Below are positions 17,696-26,277 of a stretch of DNA of 64,000 bases, one piece after another. Location of the stretch: positions 61,395 to 125,394 of the forward strand of contig MKVQ01000021.1 in the NCBI GenBank assembly GCA_001899635.1, read 5' to 3'. Below the pieces are notes generated by a model. That model searched no databases. It saw nothing but the letters and a program-made list of their open reading frames with translations, and was not told where the DNA came from. The position numbers and the translations under genes are program-made. Position 1 is the stretch's first letter. The number at the start of each line of letters is the position of its first letter. Origin of the DNA: Myxococcales bacterium 68-20 (GTDB taxonomy: Bacteria; Myxococcota_A; Polyangia; Polyangiales; Polyangiaceae).

Positions 17696-19087
17696 TCAGC
17701 CGTCGGACTTCGGCAGCTCTTCGTCTCCGCTGCGCCAGCCCCACTGCTCGAGCTTGCGGTAGAGCGTCTTGCGCTCGATCTGAAGGATGCGCGCGGCAGC
17801 CGCCTTGTTCCCCGCGACGCTCTCGAGCACGTGGATGATGTAACGCCGCCCCATCTCCTCGAGCGACACGAGCTCGCCCTGTGGCTGCCAGGTCCGCGCG
17901 GCGTCGGTCGGCTCCGTACCCACCACGCGCGCCGGTAGATCGTCGATCCCGATCGTGTCGAACTGCGCGAGCGCCACCGCCTTCTCGATGCTGTTCTTCA
18001 GCTCGCGGACGTTGCCCGGCCAGCGATGGGCGATCAGGCGCTCCGCCGCCGCGGTGGAGATGCCGCGCACGGGCTTCTTGAGCTGCGTGGAGAAGTGAAC
18101 GAGGAAGTGCTGCACGAGCGCGAGGATGTCCGCCGAGCCGCGCGCGCGGAGCGGAGGCAGCGCCATGTCGACGACGTTGACCCGGAAGTAGAGGTCCTCG
18201 CGGAACGTGCGCGCCTCGACGGCCGCCTCGAGGTCACGATTCGTCGCCGAGATGAAGCGCACGTCGATCGGCACCTCCTTGGCGCCACCGATCGGACGTA
18301 CCGCCCGCTCCTGGAGGACGCGAAGCAGCTTCGGCTGAAGGCCGAGCGGCATGTCGCCGATCTCGTCGAGGAACACCGTCCCGCCTTCGGCGTCGCGGAG
18401 GAGGCCCGTCCGTGACTCCCGGGCGTCGGTGAAAGCACCACGCACGTGACCGAACAGCTCGCTCTCGAGGAGCGCCTCGGGGAGCGCGGCGCAGTTGATG
18501 GCGACGAACGGCTTCTCGGCGCGAGGGCTCGCCGCATGGATCCGGCGGGCGACCACCTCCTTGCCCGTCCCGCTCTCGCCGGTGATGACGACGGAAGCGT
18601 CGGTCTGCGCCACCCGACCGATCAGGTCGTGCACCGCGCGCATCGCAGCGCTACGACCGATCACGTCGTCGGGAAGCGCTGCCCGGTCCACCTCCTGGCG
18701 GAGCCGCCGGACCTCGGTCGCGAGTCGGCGATGGTCAGTCGCCCGCTGGAGCGCGAGCGCAAGCGCGTCGATCTTCACGGGCTTGGAGATGAAGTCGTAG
18801 GCGCCCGCACGGATCGCCGCGACAGCGGTCTCGAAGCTGCCGAACGCCGTCAGCACGATCACCGGGACGTCCGACCGCGCCGCAACGATCCGCTGGCAGA
18901 GATCGATCCCGTTCATCGCCGGCATGTTGACGTCACAGACGATCGCGTCGAAGTCCTCGTGGAGGACGCGCTCGGTCGCCTTCGTCGGATCGTGGATGAC
19001 CGCCGCTTCGTAGCCGCGCCGCGCGAGGCCATCGCGGAGCGTCTCGCAGAGCCCACGATCGTCGTCGATGAGCAACACCGGGATCAT
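17696..19087 (-). CDS. Sigma-54-dependent response regulator, NtrC family
   Basis: A 463-residue two-component transcription activator. Residues 1-120 form the receiver (LLIDDDRG acid pocket, phospho-acceptor Asp in IVCDVNMPAMNG, conserved Lys in FISKPVK). The AAA+ domain has Walker A GESGTGKE, the L1 loop GAFTDA and Walker B GGTVFLDEIGDMP. The C-terminal Fis-type helix-turn-helix is AAARILQIERKTLYRKLEQWG. The L1 loop normally reads GAFTGA and contacts sigma-54; the GAFTDA form is a known natural variant. The ATG at 19087 overlaps the stop of the histidine kinase gene (ATGA), so kinase and regulator are a cognate pair made from one message. It should activate sigma-54 promoters in response to phosphorylation. 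Targets are unknown. Confidence 0.95.
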   Translation of the reverse strand: MIPVLLIDDDRGLCETLRDGLARRGYEAAVIHDPTKATERVLHEDFDAIVCDVNMPAMNGIDLCQRIVAARSDVPVIVLTAFGSFETAVAAIRAGAYDFISKPVKIDALALALQRATDHRRLATEVRRLRQEVDRAALPDDVIGRSAAMRAVHDLIGRVAQTDASVVITGESGTGKEVVARRIHAASPRAEKPFVAINCAALPEALLESELFGHVRGAFTDARESRTGLLRDAEGGTVFLDEIGDMPLGLQPKLLRVLQERAVRPIGGAKEVPIDVRFISATNRDLEAAVEARTFREDLYFRVNVVDMALPPLRARGSADILALVQHFLVHFSTQLKKPVRGISTAAAERLIAHRWPGNVRELKNSIEKAVALAQFDTIGIDDLPARVVGTEPTDAARTWQPQGELVSLEEMGRRYIIHVLESVAGNKAAAARILQIERKTLYRKLEQWGWRSGDEELPKSDG

Positions 19088-20538
19088 CTGGGCGCCTCCG
19101 CTGGAAGGAACATCTCGAAGGCGGCCCCGTTCGGTCGCGCCGCCGAGACGGAGATCCAGCCTCCGTGATCGCGAACGATGTTCTCCGCGATGCTGAGCCC
19201 GAGACCGGTGCCGCTCCCCACCTCCTTGGTCGTGAAGAACGGCTCGAAGATGTGCGGAAGGTGCTCGGCCGCGATGCCGGGGCCGTCGTCTTCCACACGG
19301 ACCTTCACGAAGCGCCCGCCCGCGGCGGAGGCCCCTTCCGGTGGTACCGCGTCGAGGACGGACTCCACTCTCACCCGGACGTTGCCGCCGTCGGGCATCG
19401 CTTGCACGGCGTTCATCACGAGGTTCGTCAGGGCCTGCTGGACCTGGAGCTCGTCCACGTTGGCGACGGCGTCGCCCGCGGCGTCGACCTCGATCGCTAC
19501 GCGCGTCTTCGAGCCGAGCGGCGCCACGAGGGCGACCGTCTGTCGAGCGAGACGCGCCACGCTCGCGGCGGTGCGCTCGAGCGCCTGCGGTCTGGCGAAA
19601 GCGAGGAGCTGTCCGATCGTGCGTGTCATCCGCTCGCAGCTCTCCACGATGACCGCGGCGGCCTCCTTCGCGGGCTCGCCGCCGATCTCCCCGGTGGCGA
19701 TCATCGACGCTCTGACCTCGACGACGTTGAGCGGAGTGCCCATCTCGTGCGCGATCCCCGACGCGAGGCGGCCGACGGTCAGCAGGCGATCGACGTGACG
19801 GAGCTGCTCGAGCGTCGCGATGCGGGCGCGTGTCTCCTCGGCGGCCTTCGCGGTGGCATCGCGGAGCTGAGACGCCATCGCTCGCATCTCCAGCGCGAGC
19901 GCGCCGAGCTCGTCGCTGCTCCCGAGCGCGACGGGTCCCTCGAAGTCGGCGCGGCCGATGCGCCGCGCCGCGGCGATGAGCTTCCGTGTCGGCCGACCGA
20001 CGAGCACGGTGCCGAGCGAGAACGCCGTGACCGCGAACGCAATCGCCATCGTGGCCGCGGAGACGAGCGAGTCGGAGAGGACCTTGCGCGAGTAGGAGCG
20101 CAGCGCGTCGACAGGCTCCGACACCTCGATCGCTCCGGCGGGAGCGTCGCCGGGGACGCGAACCCACGTGTACATGCGCTTGAGTCCCGCGCTGTCCTCG
20201 GCGATGCGCGAGAGCTCGGCCGCCAGTGGGATCTTCGAGAGCTCATCACAGCTCACGTGTGTCTCGCGCAAGCGGCTCGGATCGCAGACCCATTGAATCG
20301 CCAGCGAGCCGTCGCGCGCGCTCGCCTCGTGGATGAACGACCGCGACGCCTCGGCGCCGTCGTTGTCTCGCACGGCGCTCGCCGCCTGCGCGAGGGCATG
20401 CGCGATCCGGCCATGATCGAGGACCAGATCCGCGTGAAATGCTCGCTCCTCGTCCCGGACGCGGAAGACGCCGTTGATCGCGAGGACCGCGCACGTGACG
20501 ATCATGAAGGCGACCGTCAGCTTGGTAACGAGCTTCAT
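19084..20538 (-). CDS. Membrane sensor histidine kinase
   Basis: A 484-residue inner-membrane kinase. One helix at residues 6-26 and a second helix around residue 170 (ATMAIAFAVTAFSLGTVLVG) enclose a periplasmic sensor domain of about 140 residues containing two Cys. A HAMP linker and coiled coil follow. The dimerisation/phospho-transfer box is ASGIAHEMGTPLN and the ATPase domain carries NLVMNAVQAMPDGG, VEDDGPGIAAEH and GSGTGLGLSIAENIV. It phosphorylates the NtrC-type regulator encoded immediately downstream with a 4-nt overlap. ATG 20538 starts right before the first helix. The signal sensed is unknown. The divergent lipoprotein gene at 20639 shares the 100-bp promoter gap. Confidence 0.93.
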   Translation of the reverse strand: MKLVTKLTVAFMIVTCAVLAINGVFRVRDEERAFHADLVLDHGRIAHALAQAASAVRDNDGAEASRSFIHEASARDGSLAIQWVCDPSRLRETHVSCDELSKIPLAAELSRIAEDSAGLKRMYTWVRVPGDAPAGAIEVSEPVDALRSYSRKVLSDSLVSAATMAIAFAVTAFSLGTVLVGRPTRKLIAAARRIGRADFEGPVALGSSDELGALALEMRAMASQLRDATAKAAEETRARIATLEQLRHVDRLLTVGRLASGIAHEMGTPLNVVEVRASMIATGEIGGEPAKEAAAVIVESCERMTRTIGQLLAFARPQALERTAASVARLARQTVALVAPLGSKTRVAIEVDAAGDAVANVDELQVQQALTNLVMNAVQAMPDGGNVRVRVESVLDAVPPEGASAAGGRFVKVRVEDDGPGIAAEHLPHIFEPFFTTKEVGSGTGLGLSIAENIVRDHGGWISVSAARPNGAAFEMFLPAEAPR

Positions 20539-20638
20539 GCAACGCGGGTCGTACCCCAACTGTTTGCTCCGCGCACCCCCCGCCCGGACGATCGGATGAG
20601 CTCGCTCGGCGCGCCCGGTTTTCTCGTATTCTCCACCC

Positions 20639-21346
20639 GTGATCCGGCCACTCCTCGCGCTCCTCCTCGTCGTCGTGCCTCTCGCCTGCAGCGGCCGCCA
20701 GCAGGCGAACAACGCGCCGTCCGCGGCAGGGGCGCAGGCGTCCTCCGCGCCCGGCGGAGCGAAGTCGCCGCAGCCTTCTGCCGCGAGCGCCGTCGCGGTG
20801 CCCGATGCGGCGGCTCCCGACGCAGCGGCGCCCGCCGAACCTTCGCCTCCGCCTCCACCGGTGACGCGCACCGGAAAGGTGTGGCCCTTCCACGCGTGGG
20901 ATCGCGCAGAGGCCGTCACGTTCAATCAGTTCCGTATGCGCCCGGGAGCGCCGCTCTACGCGTACGACGAGAAAGGTTGGAGCCCGCACCTCGTCGACCG
21001 AAAGCCGATCACGGGCGCCCAGGCGAAGACCGCCGTCGACCTCGTCGATCAGACACAGGGCGACGTCGCCGTCTCGAAGTGCCCGTTCCCGCGTCATGCC
21101 GTGGTGCTCTACGAAGGTGAGGTGCCGGTCGCGAGCATCAACGTCTGCTTCTCGTGCGGCGACATCCTCCTCTGGCCTCGCTGGTCGCCCGCGCCCGACT
21201 GGGAGAAGATGACGAAGAAGCAGCTCGCCGAGCACGAGTTGCATCAGAAAAAGCAGCTCGTGATGTACGACAAGGCGTTCCCGCGCTGGAAGGAGCTCTT
21301 CCGCGACGGGATCCGCTTCCCGATCGACGAGGGCTACGACCACTGA
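20639..21346 (+). CDS. Lipoprotein of unknown function
   Basis: A 235-residue protein starting at GTG 20639. The signal peptide MIRPLLALLLVVVPLAC gives a lipobox at Cys 17. A low-complexity Ala/Pro spacer follows to about residue 78, then a compact globular domain with Trp/Phe-rich motifs (KVWPFHAWDRAEAVTFNQF, VDRKPITGAQAKTAVD) and the pair CFSCGD near residue 180. The C-terminus is Lys-rich and helical (KKQLAEHELHQKKQL), ending FPIDEGYDH. I do not recognise the family. It is divergent from the histidine kinase operon and could be its target or an associated sensor; that is only inferred from position. Confidence 0.8.
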   Translation: MIRPLLALLLVVVPLACSGRQQANNAPSAAGAQASSAPGGAKSPQPSAASAVAVPDAAAPDAAAPAEPSPPPPPVTRTGKVWPFHAWDRAEAVTFNQFRMRPGAPLYAYDEKGWSPHLVDRKPITGAQAKTAVDLVDQTQGDVAVSKCPFPRHAVVLYEGEVPVASINVCFSCGDILLWPRWSPAPDWEKMTKKQLAEHELHQKKQLVMYDKAFPRWKELFRDGIRFPIDEGYDH

Positions 21347-21373
21347 GCGAGCGCGACCTCGGAGGTTGCTCGC
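21347..21373 (+). terminator. Hairpin after the lipoprotein gene
   Basis: GCGAGC (21347-21352) pairs with GCTCGC (21368-21373), enclosing an inner ACCTC/GAGGT stem. It begins immediately after the lipoprotein stop codon. There is no T run, so this is a weak prediction. Confidence 0.35.
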
Positions 21374-21469
21374 GCACCTGAGCTCCGACCGGCACGCGCC
21401 GCTCCGCGAGCACGAGCCGACCTTCGGACGACCCCGCCGCCCGGTACGTCCGATGCAGCGTCATCCAGC

Positions 21470-22588
21470 ATGGCCTTCGATGAGACGACATCGAACGAAC
21501 GCTACCGGCCGCGCAACGCGATCTGGAAGCTCGTCGCCGCAGCTGCGCTCGGGGCGGCCTTGTCTGCCGCCATTGTCCTCTCGTGCGTCGACCGTCGTGA
21601 ACGAGATCGTCGCGTCGAGCCTCAGGGGCACGTCGAGACGACGAACGCAACCGAAGCGAAGCCCGAGGCGGCATCACGAGAAACCTCGTCTGCCGAGGGC
21701 GTCGGGAGCGACCAAGCGCGACGGGCAGAGGCTCCGCCGCCGTCCGCATCGCCCGTCGACGAGCGCTCGGCGCCCCAAGGACCTTCCGCCGACGTCGCGC
21801 CGCCGCTCGCCGCGATGCAGGAGCCCCCGACCGATGCTGAGCCGCCCGCCGGATCGACGGGGACGGCAGCCCCTACCCGTTCGTCATCGGCCTCCGAACC
21901 ATCGACAAGCGAGCCACGACCGCCGGCAGCGAGCGCGATGACGACGGATCGCGATGCCGGCGCGGGAGCATCCACGAGGCGCGCACCTCGCCGCGCGGCA
22001 CGTGCCGTTCCGCCCCCGGAGAGCGCCCCGGGCACGGAAGCCGGTGGTCCGATGCCGCTCGGGGGTGAGCCGTTCGTTCCGCCGATGGCGACGACATCCG
22101 GGCTGCCCGCGTCGTCGTTCGAGCCGCCCCGGGCTGAGCCGGATCTCGCAGCCGCCGAGGAAGCGAGCCTTGCCAGCGTCGCTCCGAGCGGCACGGTCCC
22201 CGGCACGAGCGCGGTGCCGCCTCGGGGCCCGGCAGAGCCGGCGGCGAGCGCGCCGCCGGCGGTGGTCACGATCGTCGTTCCGATGGCTCCGATGAACACC
22301 GGCCCGGTCGTTCCGTCGAGCGTGGCCCCGAACGCGATCGGCGGTGTGACGAACACGATGACGGGCTCGACGCCGCCGGTGCCGATGGGCGCGAGCGCGG
22401 GGGCAACCGCGGTCGTTCCCCCCGGTGCAGCAGCAGGGGCGAGCTTCACGGGCGGAGCGCTCGAGGTCTCCTCGCCGCTTCGAGGCGGCACGTTTCCAGC
22501 GTCTCCTTCGCTGTTCGGCGGGACGACGAGCCCCGCAGCCCCGTTCGGCGGAGGGCCGTCGCTCGCGGGATGGCCCACGAGGCCCTGA
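21470..22588 (+). CDS. Pro/Ala-rich protein with one membrane helix (doubtful)
   Basis: A 372-residue frame beginning MAFDETTSNERYRPRNAIWK, followed by a hydrophobic helix (residues 23-44, LVAAAALGAALSAAIVLSCV). The rest is very rich in Pro, Ala, Ser, Thr and Gly, with PMG and PP repeats. The start and the basic-then-hydrophobic N-terminus look like a genuine signal anchor. The low-complexity tail leaves the opposite strand (21622-22593) open as well, so composition does not settle the strand. I favour the plus strand because of the membrane anchor and because codon third positions stay G/C rich. The function cannot be inferred. It could be a periplasmic spacer protein. Confidence 0.45.
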   Translation: MAFDETTSNERYRPRNAIWKLVAAAALGAALSAAIVLSCVDRRERDRRVEPQGHVETTNATEAKPEAASRETSSAEGVGSDQARRAEAPPPSASPVDERSAPQGPSADVAPPLAAMQEPPTDAEPPAGSTGTAAPTRSSSASEPSTSEPRPPAASAMTTDRDAGAGASTRRAPRRAARAVPPPESAPGTEAGGPMPLGGEPFVPPMATTSGLPASSFEPPRAEPDLAAAEEASLASVAPSGTVPGTSAVPPRGPAEPAASAPPAVVTIVVPMAPMNTGPVVPSSVAPNAIGGVTNTMTGSTPPVPMGASAGATAVVPPGAAAGASFTGGALEVSSPLRGGTFPASPSLFGGTTSPAAPFGGGPSLAGWPTRP

Positions 22589-22608
22589 CACACGGCTCGC
22601 CGTGCGCT

Positions 22609-23052
22609 TCAGATGCGGTGCTTGCGCTTGAGCGCCTGCACCTGCTCGTCACACTTCGCCAGGCCCTCGTGACCTTGCTTGAGGAGCCGCTCGGCTTCGT
22701 CGAGCTTCTTGGGCAGCTCCTGCGCTTCCGGCGAGTCCTTCGCGAGCGTTCCCTTCTCGAGCGCGCCGAGGCCCTGTTCGACCTCCGTCTTCAAGCGGAG
22801 CGCCTTGGCGGTCGCCTCGCCCGTCGCGACGCAGTCGTCGCGCGTCTTGCACACGTCGAAAGCGGTGCACGGCGTCGCCTTCAGCGCCTCGACCATGGCG
22901 GGCGTCGACGCGTTGTCGGCGGAGCGAAAGCGCGCGACCGCGGTGACGACGCTCGCGGCGTCGCGACGTTCGGCGCCGTCGCAACCCGCGAGCACGGCAA
23001 GCGCGACGAACGAGGCCACGAGCCCGGACCGACCAAGCGAACCGACCGTCAT
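22609..23052 (-). CDS. Small coiled-coil lipoprotein
   Basis: A 147-residue protein with signal peptide and lipobox (SFVALAVLAGC, Cys 24). The mature part has a conserved-looking Cys pattern (TPCTAFDVCKTRDDCV). After it comes a long charged helix, KLDEAERLLKQGHEGLAKCDE, which should form a coiled coil. The ATG at 23052 overlaps the stop of the FAD oxidoreductase (ATGA), making this the last gene of the purM operon. No family is recognised. A hairpin (CACGGC/GCCGTG, 22591-22604) lies just beyond the stop. Confidence 0.75.
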   Translation of the reverse strand: MTVGSLGRSGLVASFVALAVLAGCDGAERRDAASVVTAVARFRSADNASTPAMVEALKATPCTAFDVCKTRDDCVATGEATAKALRLKTEVEQGLGALEKGTLAKDSPEAQELPKKLDEAERLLKQGHEGLAKCDEQVQALKRKHRI

Positions 23053-24602
23053 GACAGCTCCACCTTGCTCCACATCTCGCGGAGCATCTTCTCCTTCCGG
23101 CGATCGGAGCGCGTGATGACCCGCGCGACACCCCACGCCGCGAGGAGCTCGCCTTCTTGACCGAGCGCAGGGAGGACGCTGCGGCCGGTGACGAACACAT
23201 TTCCGAGGCCGGTGCGAATGGGCTCGCCGGCGAGCCCCGCGAGCTGCGGAGGCGTCACGCGGAAGCGCGGCACCATCAGCTCGGGCTCCATCGAGCCGCC
23301 GCTCGCCCGGAGCCGCGAACGATCGACCATCTGCGCGCGAAGGCCCCACGACTCGTGGCCGATGCGCGGATCGCCGCTGGTCGGATTGCGAAAATCCCAG
23401 AGCGGCCGGCCGTCGTGCGGCGAGTCGCAGATGAGGATGTGTCGCTCGATGAACGGGAGAAACTCCATCACCGTTCCGAGGATCTCCTCGCGCGTGCGTT
23501 CGAGGTCCGCGCCGTCGTCTTCGATGAGCGCCTCCGCGATCAGGAGCACGGTGTCGGGCGACGCGCCGGGCACCTTCTGGAGGTGAACCGGCCGGCCCGA
23601 CTTCGGGAGGAGGAACGACTCGGTCGCGAGCTGCTGCGGCAGCCCCTCGGGACGCACCACCATCGAGACGACGAACCGCGCCCCGGACGGATCGACGTCG
23701 GGGTCCTTCTCGCTCCGCGAAGGCTCGAAGCCCTTCGCCAGATCGAGCAGCTGCGGAGTGGCCATGTCGGAGACGACGAACGTGACCCCGATGGGCGCGT
23801 CGTCGCCGTCGACGATGACGCCGCGGACCTTGCCACCCTTGTGCACGAGCTCACTCGCTCGATCGGCGAGGCGGGTATCACCACCGTGCGCGCGGACGCG
23901 GTCGAGGAGGAAGTCGATGAGCTCGTCTTCGCCGTCGGCGAGACGGCTGACTCCGCGTGTCCACGCACCGTGGAGCCTCGCGAGCGCGAATGCCGGGACG
24001 TTGTCGCCGAGGTCGCTGGCGAAGACGGCCGGTGCGGTCACGACCTCGCGGAAGGCGTGGTCGCGCGGGAACTCGACGAGAAAGTCGGTGCCGTCGAGGT
24101 ACGGCAGCGTCGCGAGCACACGCGACGTCTCGCGCCGCTCCCAGAAGCCTCCCGGCGGCCACACGACGTCGCGCTCGAACGCAGCGTCGGCGGCGGCATT
24201 GGTGCGCGCGAGCTCCGCATAGAGGTCGTCGACGACGCGGCGGACGGCCGGGAACTCGCGATCGATCTCCCGGGCGAAGAGCTGCGTGTCCGGCGGAAGA
24301 TCGAGCCGCATGTCCGGCGCGAGCACCTGGAGCATCGGATCGAGCGAGGAGAGGCGACGCCGGAACGTCTGCGACTGCGCGAGCTCGACGAGCACGCGCC
24401 CCCACGCAGGAGACGACGCAGAGAGGAACGTGAACGGCCGGCGCGCGAGCGTGAGGCCGTCGTAGGTGTACGTCGGCCGCAGCCAGCCTTGTCCGAGGAT
24501 GAGCACGCGCCATGAGCGGCGCGCGAGGAGCGCTGCAGTGGCAAGAGCGCCGAGGCCGCAGCCGAGGATGACGACGTCGTAGTGCTTCGACGCCGAGGTC
24601 AT
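23049..24602 (-). CDS. FAD-dependent oxidoreductase, phytoene-desaturase-like
   Basis: A 517-residue flavoprotein. The N-terminal dinucleotide-binding fold is VVILGCGLGALATAALLARR (GxGxxG with helix). The C-terminus has the FAD-contacting segment NVFVTGRSVLPALGQEGELLAAWGVA. The general layout matches the NAD(P)/FAD-dependent oxidoreductases related to carotenoid desaturases and polyamine/amine oxidases. The substrate is unknown and no carotenoid genes are nearby. ATG 24602 overlaps the purN stop, and its own stop overlaps the lipoprotein start, so it is co-translated within a purine biosynthesis operon. That context is unusual and does not point to a clear pathway. Confidence 0.85.
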   Translation of the reverse strand: MTSASKHYDVVILGCGLGALATAALLARRSWRVLILGQGWLRPTYTYDGLTLARRPFTFLSASSPAWGRVLVELAQSQTFRRRLSSLDPMLQVLAPDMRLDLPPDTQLFAREIDREFPAVRRVVDDLYAELARTNAAADAAFERDVVWPPGGFWERRETSRVLATLPYLDGTDFLVEFPRDHAFREVVTAPAVFASDLGDNVPAFALARLHGAWTRGVSRLADGEDELIDFLLDRVRAHGGDTRLADRASELVHKGGKVRGVIVDGDDAPIGVTFVVSDMATPQLLDLAKGFEPSRSEKDPDVDPSGARFVVSMVVRPEGLPQQLATESFLLPKSGRPVHLQKVPGASPDTVLLIAEALIEDDGADLERTREEILGTVMEFLPFIERHILICDSPHDGRPLWDFRNPTSGDPRIGHESWGLRAQMVDRSRLRASGGSMEPELMVPRFRVTPPQLAGLAGEPIRTGLGNVFVTGRSVLPALGQEGELLAAWGVARVITRSDRRKEKMLREMWSKVELS

Positions 24603-25237
24603 GGGCCGAGGCGAATGCGCGTGCGAGGCCGGCCGCCTTCGGGCTGCTCCACGACGACTCTGCCCTCGACGAGCCACTGGAGCACGATCGGCAACAGCTC
24701 GTGCTCCTTCTTCAGGATGCGGGCCGTCAGGGACGCCTCGTCATCGCTGTCCAGCACGGGGACCGGCGACTGGGCGATGATCGGCCCGGTGTCCGTCCCT
24801 GCGTCGACGAAGTGGACGGTGCACCCCGAGATCGAGACGCCGTAGTCGAGCGCCTGACGCTGCGCACGTACGCCGGGAAACGCCGGAAGGAGCGCGGGAT
24901 GCACGTTGACCACGCGGTTCGGGAAGGCATCCAGGATCGTCGAGGTCACGATCCGCATGAAGCCTGCGAGCACGACGCAGTCGACGCGATGAGCCTGGAG
25001 CACCTCGACGACGGCGGCGTCGAACGCCTCGCGTGAGGAGAAGGCCTTGTGGTCGACGACGATCGCGGGAATACGGGCGGCCTTCGCCCGGTCGAGGGCC
25101 TTCGCCGTCGCCACGTTCGACACGACGACGCCGACCTTCGCCTGGAGGGTCCCCGCCTCGATCGCATCGAGGATCGCCTGGAGGTTCGTGCCCGAGCCGG
25201 AGACGAGCACTCCGAGGACGAAGGGACGCTCGCTCAC
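24599..25237 (-). CDS. purN: Phosphoribosylglycinamide formyltransferase
   Basis: A 212-residue enzyme that transfers the formyl group of 10-formyltetrahydrofolate to GAR, the third step of purine biosynthesis, in the cytoplasm. The GAR phosphate-binding loop is GSGTNLQAILD near the N-terminus. The catalytic region reads NVHPALLPAFPG (Asn and His) and DAGTDTGPII contains the catalytic Asp. The length is normal for PurN. The start is GTG 25237, overlapping the purM stop by 4 nt, the common purM-purN coupling. The stop overlaps the start of the oxidoreductase gene. Confidence 0.96.
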   Translation of the reverse strand: MSERPFVLGVLVSGSGTNLQAILDAIEAGTLQAKVGVVVSNVATAKALDRAKAARIPAIVVDHKAFSSREAFDAAVVEVLQAHRVDCVVLAGFMRIVTSTILDAFPNRVVNVHPALLPAFPGVRAQRQALDYGVSISGCTVHFVDAGTDTGPIIAQSPVPVLDSDDEASLTARILKKEHELLPIVLQWLVEGRVVVEQPEGGRPRTRIRLGP

Positions 25238-26277
25238 GGGAAGATCACCCTGGCCTCGAAGTCCGTGTCCGCGGGGACCGAGACGACCTCGCCGAGATCG
25301 ATCGGCGCCTCGCCCTGTGCGACGAGCGCGTCGACCGTGCGCGCCGCGTGCTCCGCGGCGACGACGAAGACGAAGCCGACGCCGAGATTGAAGACGCGCC
25401 GGAGCTCGGCCTCCTCGACCTTCTCGGCAATGAGCTCCAGGATCGCCGGGCGCTTCCACGGCGCGCCGAGGCGGACGCCGAGACCGTCGGGGAGGACGCG
25501 CGGCAGGTTGCCGGGCAGCCCGCCGCCGGTGATGTGGCTCATCGCGCGGACGTCGGCGCCCGCGGCGAGCACGGCCTGGACGTGCCGTGAATAGAGGCGA
25601 GTCGGTGCGAGAAGGGCTTCGCCGACACTCTTGCCCTGGAGCTGCGGAGGGCGATCGGCGGGCGAGAGCTTCATCGCGTCGAACAGGACGCGGCGCGCGA
25701 GCGAGTAGCCGTTCGAGTGGAGACCGCTCGAGGCGACGCCGATCACGCGATCGCCGGCGGTGACGCGCTTTCCGTCGACGATCGCCGGCCGCGAGACGAC
25801 GCCGACCGCGAAGCCGGCGAGGTCGTATTCGCCCGCGGCGTACATGCCGGGCAGCTCCGCGGTCTCGCCGCCGAGCAGAGCGCAGCCGGACTCCTTGCAA
25901 GCCTCGGCGATGCCCTTCACGACGCTCTCTGCGACGCCGATCTCGAGCTTGCCCGTCCCGAAATAGTCGAGGAAGAACAGCGGCCGGGCGCCGGTCGTGA
26001 TGATGTCGTTCACGCACATCCCGACGAGGTCGAACCCGATCGTGTCGTGGACGCCGGTGAGGAACGCGACCTTGAGCTTCGTGCCGACACCGTCGGTGCC
26101 GCTCACGAGGACGGGCTCGACGATGCCTCCGGGCACGGCGCAGAGGCCGGCAAACCCGCCGACGTCGCCCAGGACCTCGGGAATCCGAGTCATCTTTGCG
26201 AACGGCTTGATGCGCTCGACGAGCTCGTCCCCTGCGTCGATGTCGACCCCGGCCTCACGATAGGAGATGGAACCCAT
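25234..26277 (-). CDS. purM: Phosphoribosylformylglycinamidine cyclo-ligase (AIR synthetase)
   Basis: A 347-residue enzyme closing the imidazole ring from FGAM with ATP, the fifth step of purine synthesis. Hallmarks are the N-terminal SYREAGVDIDAGDELVERIK, the nucleotide-binding VSGTDGVGTKLKVA, the segment VGMCVNDIITTGA.PLFFLDY and GGETAELPGMY. HITGGGLPGNLPRVLP lies in the C-terminal domain. Length and order match the PurM family throughout. ATG 26277 is the first residue of the standard N-terminus. It heads a four-gene operon purM-purN-FAD oxidoreductase-lipoprotein with 4-nt overlaps at every junction. Confidence 0.97.
   Translation of the reverse strand: MGSISYREAGVDIDAGDELVERIKPFAKMTRIPEVLGDVGGFAGLCAVPGGIVEPVLVSGTDGVGTKLKVAFLTGVHDTIGFDLVGMCVNDIITTGARPLFFLDYFGTGKLEIGVAESVVKGIAEACKESGCALLGGETAELPGMYAAGEYDLAGFAVGVVSRPAIVDGKRVTAGDRVIGVASSGLHSNGYSLARRVLFDAMKLSPADRPPQLQGKSVGEALLAPTRLYSRHVQAVLAAGADVRAMSHITGGGLPGNLPRVLPDGLGVRLGAPWKRPAILELIAEKVEEAELRRVFNLGVGFVFVVAAEHAARTVDALVAQGEAPIDLGEVVSVPADTDFEARVIFP

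Noticed and set aside
22591..22604. CACGGC/GCCGTG hairpin as a terminator
   Set aside because: Two-base loop and no T run. Too weak to annotate separately.
23049..24602. Carotenoid biosynthesis gene
   Set aside because: Flavoenzyme fold matches desaturases broadly, but there are no crt neighbours and the operon is purine biosynthesis.
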